Below are positions 61,514-64,000 of a stretch of 64,000 nt of DNA, one piece after another. Made by a program: the position numbers and the translations under genes. The notes under the pieces were generated by a model that saw nothing but the letters and a program-made list of their open reading frames with translations, searched no databases and had not been told where the DNA came from. Numbering within the stretch: position 1 is the first letter of the stretch; each line of letters starts with the position of its first letter. This DNA comes from an uncultured Bacilli bacterium (GTDB taxonomy: Bacteria > Bacillota_I > Bacilli_A > RF39 > UBA660), in NCBI GenBank assembly GCA_934096235.1, contig CAKOLO010000001.1, forward strand, positions 124,001 through 188,000. Reading direction: 5' to 3'.

Positions 61514-64000
61514 GTTTTAATGTAAAGTATCCAGGACTACTAGTACCACCATCTACCCTAGCATATGTTTTATCAATATAATTAGCATCATATACTGTAC
61601 CAGCACCACCTACTAAAGAAGTACAACTATCAAACATTTTAGAACTATTAGTAACACTCTTAGTAAAAAAATTATTACTCACATATATTGTTTTAAGATT
61701 AGTGGAACCATTAAACATTTCACTCATATTCCATACAATCCTTGTATTAAAACTACTTAAATCTAATGTTATTACTTGACTACTTTCAAACATATAATTC
61801 ATTTTTTCTACATTGCTTGTATTAAAACTACTTACATCTACTGTTGTTGCTTTACTATTTGAAAACATACCTTCCATATTATGCACTTTACTTGTATTAA
61901 AACTACTTAAATCTATTGTTGTTGCTTTACTACTTTGAAACATCGAACTCATATTTGTTACATTACTTGTATCAAAATTACTTAAATTAAGTTTAGTTGT
62001 TTCACTTTCAGTAAACATATAACTCATATCAGTTACCTTTGATGTATTAAAGTTTTCTAAACCTTTTATATTAAGAATATTACTATATGCAAACATTTCA
62101 CTCATATCAGTTACTTTACTTGTATCAAAATTGCTTAAATCTATTGTTGTTGTTGCACTTAAGTAAAACATTCCATGCATATTAATTACTTTGCTAGTAT
62201 CAAAATTATTTAAATCTAGTGTCACTATATTACTACCTAAAAACATATCAGCCATATTAGTTACATTGCTTGTATTGAAATTACTAATATCTAGTGTTGT
62301 TGCCTTACTACCAGAAAACATAAAACCCATATCAGTAACGTTAGAAGTATCAAAATTACTTAAATCTAGTGTTGTTGCATTAGCAGCTCTAAACATTCCA
62401 TGCATATTAGTTACTTTGCTAGTATCAAAATTGCTTACATCTAAAGTTTTTGCTTGGCTTTCTTGAAACATACCACTCATATCAGTTACTTTGCTTGTAT
62501 CAAAATTGCTCACATTTAATGTTGTTGCTTGTGTCCAAAAAAACATACCACTCATATTAGTTACATTGCTTGTATTGAAATTGCTTACATCTAATGTTTT
62601 TGCTTGTGTCCGAAAAAACATACCACTCATATTAGTTACATTGCTTGTATTGAAATTGCTTACATCTAATGTTTTTGCTTGAGTTATACGAAACATATTG
62701 CTCATATCAGTTACTTTGCCTGTATCAAAACCCGTTACATCTAATGTTTTTGCTTGTGTCCGAAAAAACATATAACTCATATCAGTTACTTTGCTTGTAT
62801 TAAAATTACTTACATCCAGTGTTGTAGTTTGACTATTATAAAACATAGCACGCATATTAGTTACATTACTTGTATCAAAATTGCTTACATCTAATGTTGT
62901 TGCTTGACTTTTATAAAGCATAAAACTCATATCAGTTACTTTGCTTGTATCAAAATTGCTCACATCTAATGTTTTTGCTTGGCTTTTATAAAACATATAA
63001 TTCATATTGGTAACATTGCTTGTATCAAAATTGCTTACATCTAATGTTGATGCTTGACTCTGATAGAACATACTACGCATATTAGTTACTTTACTTGTAT
63101 CAAAATTGCTCACATTTAATGTTGTTGCCTTACTACCATAAAACATAAAACCCATATCAGTTACTTTGCTTGTATCAAAATTGCTTACATCTATTGTTTT
63201 TGCTAGACTATTATAAAACATAGCATGCATATTAGTTACATTACTTGTATCAAAATTGCTCACATTTAATGTTGTTGCCTTACTACCATAAAACATACCA
63301 CTCATATCAGTTACTTTGCTTGTATTAAAATTACTTACATCCAGTGTTGTAGTTTGACTATTATAAAACATAGCATGCATATTAGTTACATTACTTGTAT
63401 TGAAATTGCTCACATCTAATGTAGTTAATTTGCTATTAGCAAACATAGCACGCATATTAGTTACTTTACTTGTATCAAAACTGCTTACATCTAATGTTTT
63501 TGCTTGACTATTTTCAAACATAGATCTCAAAGATACAACGGGTTCATTATTTATATATGCACAAAGTTTACTAGTTACAGGAACGGTACTTGTTTTATCA
63601 GTAAGTTGTACTCCCCATCCATCTGCTGCTATATCACTCCAAGCAAATTCAGACGAAGTATATGTGCCTTCTTGCTTATACCTATAAGTATATTGTCCAT
63701 TTATATATTCAGCACCCTGTACCATTTCTCCATCAAATGTACAATTTACAACTTCATTAATTCCAAGAACTCCATTAAATGTTTTACCTTGGTTATAATT
63801 TTGAGGTCCATTTGTTTCTTTAAATGTAATTGTTACATTATATTCATGAGTAATACCTGATTCAATAGAAACATTCTTCTTTATAATATTTTCTTTTATT
63901 GGAGTCTCATCTACTCCTTCACATGCTTCTTCTTCTATGCCTCCATTTAACCTTTTACAAGTAGCGCTTATTACCATTTCATCATTAGTAATAGTGTTAT
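61509..64000 (-). CDS. BspA/DUF285-repeat surface protein, partial
   Basis: At least 830 residues; the N-terminal part lies outside the window, and the reading frame is still open at base 64000. About 150 residues of extracellular lead (including ITFKETNGPQNYNQGKTF) come first, then 25 repeats of 25 residues, consensus DVSNFDTSKVTDMSxMFYxS with TTL: the DUF285/BspA leucine-rich-like repeat of mycoplasma and gut-Firmicute surface proteins. Repeats often alternate SKVTDM and SNVTNM. The end is YARVDGGTSSPGYFTLKQ; no sortase motif is seen. Likely adhesin or immune-facing surface protein. Confidence 0.92.
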   Translation of the reverse strand, partial: NTITNDEMVISATCKRLNGGIEEEACEGVDETPIKENIIKKNVSIESGITHEYNVTITFKETNGPQNYNQGKTFNGVLGINEVVNCTFDGEMVQGAEYINGQYTYRYKQEGTYTSSEFAWSDIAADGWGVQLTDKTSTVPVTSKLCAYINNEPVVSLRSMFENSQAKTLDVSSFDTSKVTNMRAMFANSKLTTLDVSNFNTSNVTNMHAMFYNSQTTTLDVSNFNTSKVTDMSGMFYGSKATTLNVSNFDTSNVTNMHAMFYNSLAKTIDVSNFDTSKVTDMGFMFYGSKATTLNVSNFDTSKVTNMRSMFYQSQASTLDVSNFDTSNVTNMNYMFYKSQAKTLDVSNFDTSKVTDMSFMLYKSQATTLDVSNFDTSNVTNMRAMFYNSQTTTLDVSNFNTSKVTDMSYMFFRTQAKTLDVTGFDTGKVTDMSNMFRITQAKTLDVSNFNTSNVTNMSGMFFRTQAKTLDVSNFNTSNVTNMSGMFFWTQATTLNVSNFDTSKVTDMSGMFQESQAKTLDVSNFDTSKVTNMHGMFRAANATTLDLSNFDTSNVTDMGFMFSGSKATTLDISNFNTSNVTNMADMFLGSNIVTLDLNNFDTSKVINMHGMFYLSATTTIDLSNFDTSKVTDMSEMFAYSNILNIKGLENFNTSKVTDMSYMFTESETTKLNLSNFDTSNVTNMSSMFQSSKATTIDLSSFNTSKVHNMEGMFSNSKATTVDVSSFNTSNVEKMNYMFESSQVITLDLSSFNTRIVWNMSEMFNGSTNLKTIYVSNNFFTKSVTNSSKMFDSCTSLVGGAGTVYDANYIDKTYARVDGGTSSPGYFTLKQ

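Noticed and set aside
62191..62682. + strand frames in the DUF285 gene
   Set aside because: Antisense reflections of the repeat array; repetitive and without start signals.
61700..63500. CRISPR-like regular repeats
   Set aside because: The 75-base period is the coding repeat of a DUF285 protein, in frame throughout, with no unique spacers.
1..64000. TGA read as Trp (mycoplasma code)
   Set aside because: Genes end in TGA and conserved Trp positions use TGG.

Overview
The window is strongly AT-rich DNA from a walled, low-GC Gram-positive bacterium. The gene set suggests an uncultured Bacilli/Mollicutes-related lineage of the RF39 or Erysipelotrichia-like type; this is inferred from gene content only. 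TGA is used as a stop (for example at 12017 and 23835) and Trp is TGG, so the genetic code is standard. Peptidoglycan genes (murC, alr, NlpC/P60 and NodB enzymes, a MurJ/SpoVB-like flippase) show that a wall is made, unlike in true mycoplasmas.

Layout. Left arm (1-12 kb, mostly + strand): the 3' end of thrS, orphan genes, murC (-), three tRNAs, a polysaccharide deacetylase, a DUF4044 mini-gene, spoIIM-like, mnmA-alr, ldh, a decayed membrane-protein gene and an HTH regulator. 12.36-20.67 kb: a complete filamentous-phage (inovirus-like) prophage of about 8.3 kb, flanked by 21-bp direct repeats that closely resemble the chromosomal dif site of Bacilli. It carries a Rep_trans-type replication initiator, a Zot/pI-type ATPase without its membrane domain, a candidate major coat protein, two signal-peptide plus C-terminal-anchor proteins, many small membrane proteins, a tRNA-like element and several structured non-coding zones. 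It has no integrase, which fits capture of host XerC/XerD. It has no secretin, which fits a single-membrane host.

Right arm (21-64 kb, mostly - strand): a ZIP transporter; a tiny Asn/Arg/Ser-repeat peptide and two tandem NlpC/P60 proteins on +; a T-box-controlled pheST operon; an envelope-stress-type block (MacB/FtsX fusion, DUF4097, LiaF-like, MntP, CDF exporter, histidine kinase and response regulator, two-gene FtsX ABC transporter); tRNA-quality and small metabolic enzymes; rlmD, deoB, xerD; an LPG-synthase-like membrane protein; rarA; a broken dinD; tcdA behind a 6S-like RNA; metK behind a SAM-I riboswitch; a flippase; and, running off the right edge, a BspA/DUF285 repeat surface protein with about 25 copies of a 25-residue repeat.

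Gene direction changes from mainly + to mainly - at the dif-like site. The window therefore probably spans the replication terminus, with the phage sitting exactly in the chromosome-dimer-resolution site. The most notable signals are the dif-integrated inovirus, a GC-rich hairpin at the start of its rep gene that resembles the nick sites of ICEBs1/Tn916-type relaxases, and a tRNA-like element with intact acceptor, D and T arms but a swollen anticodon region.
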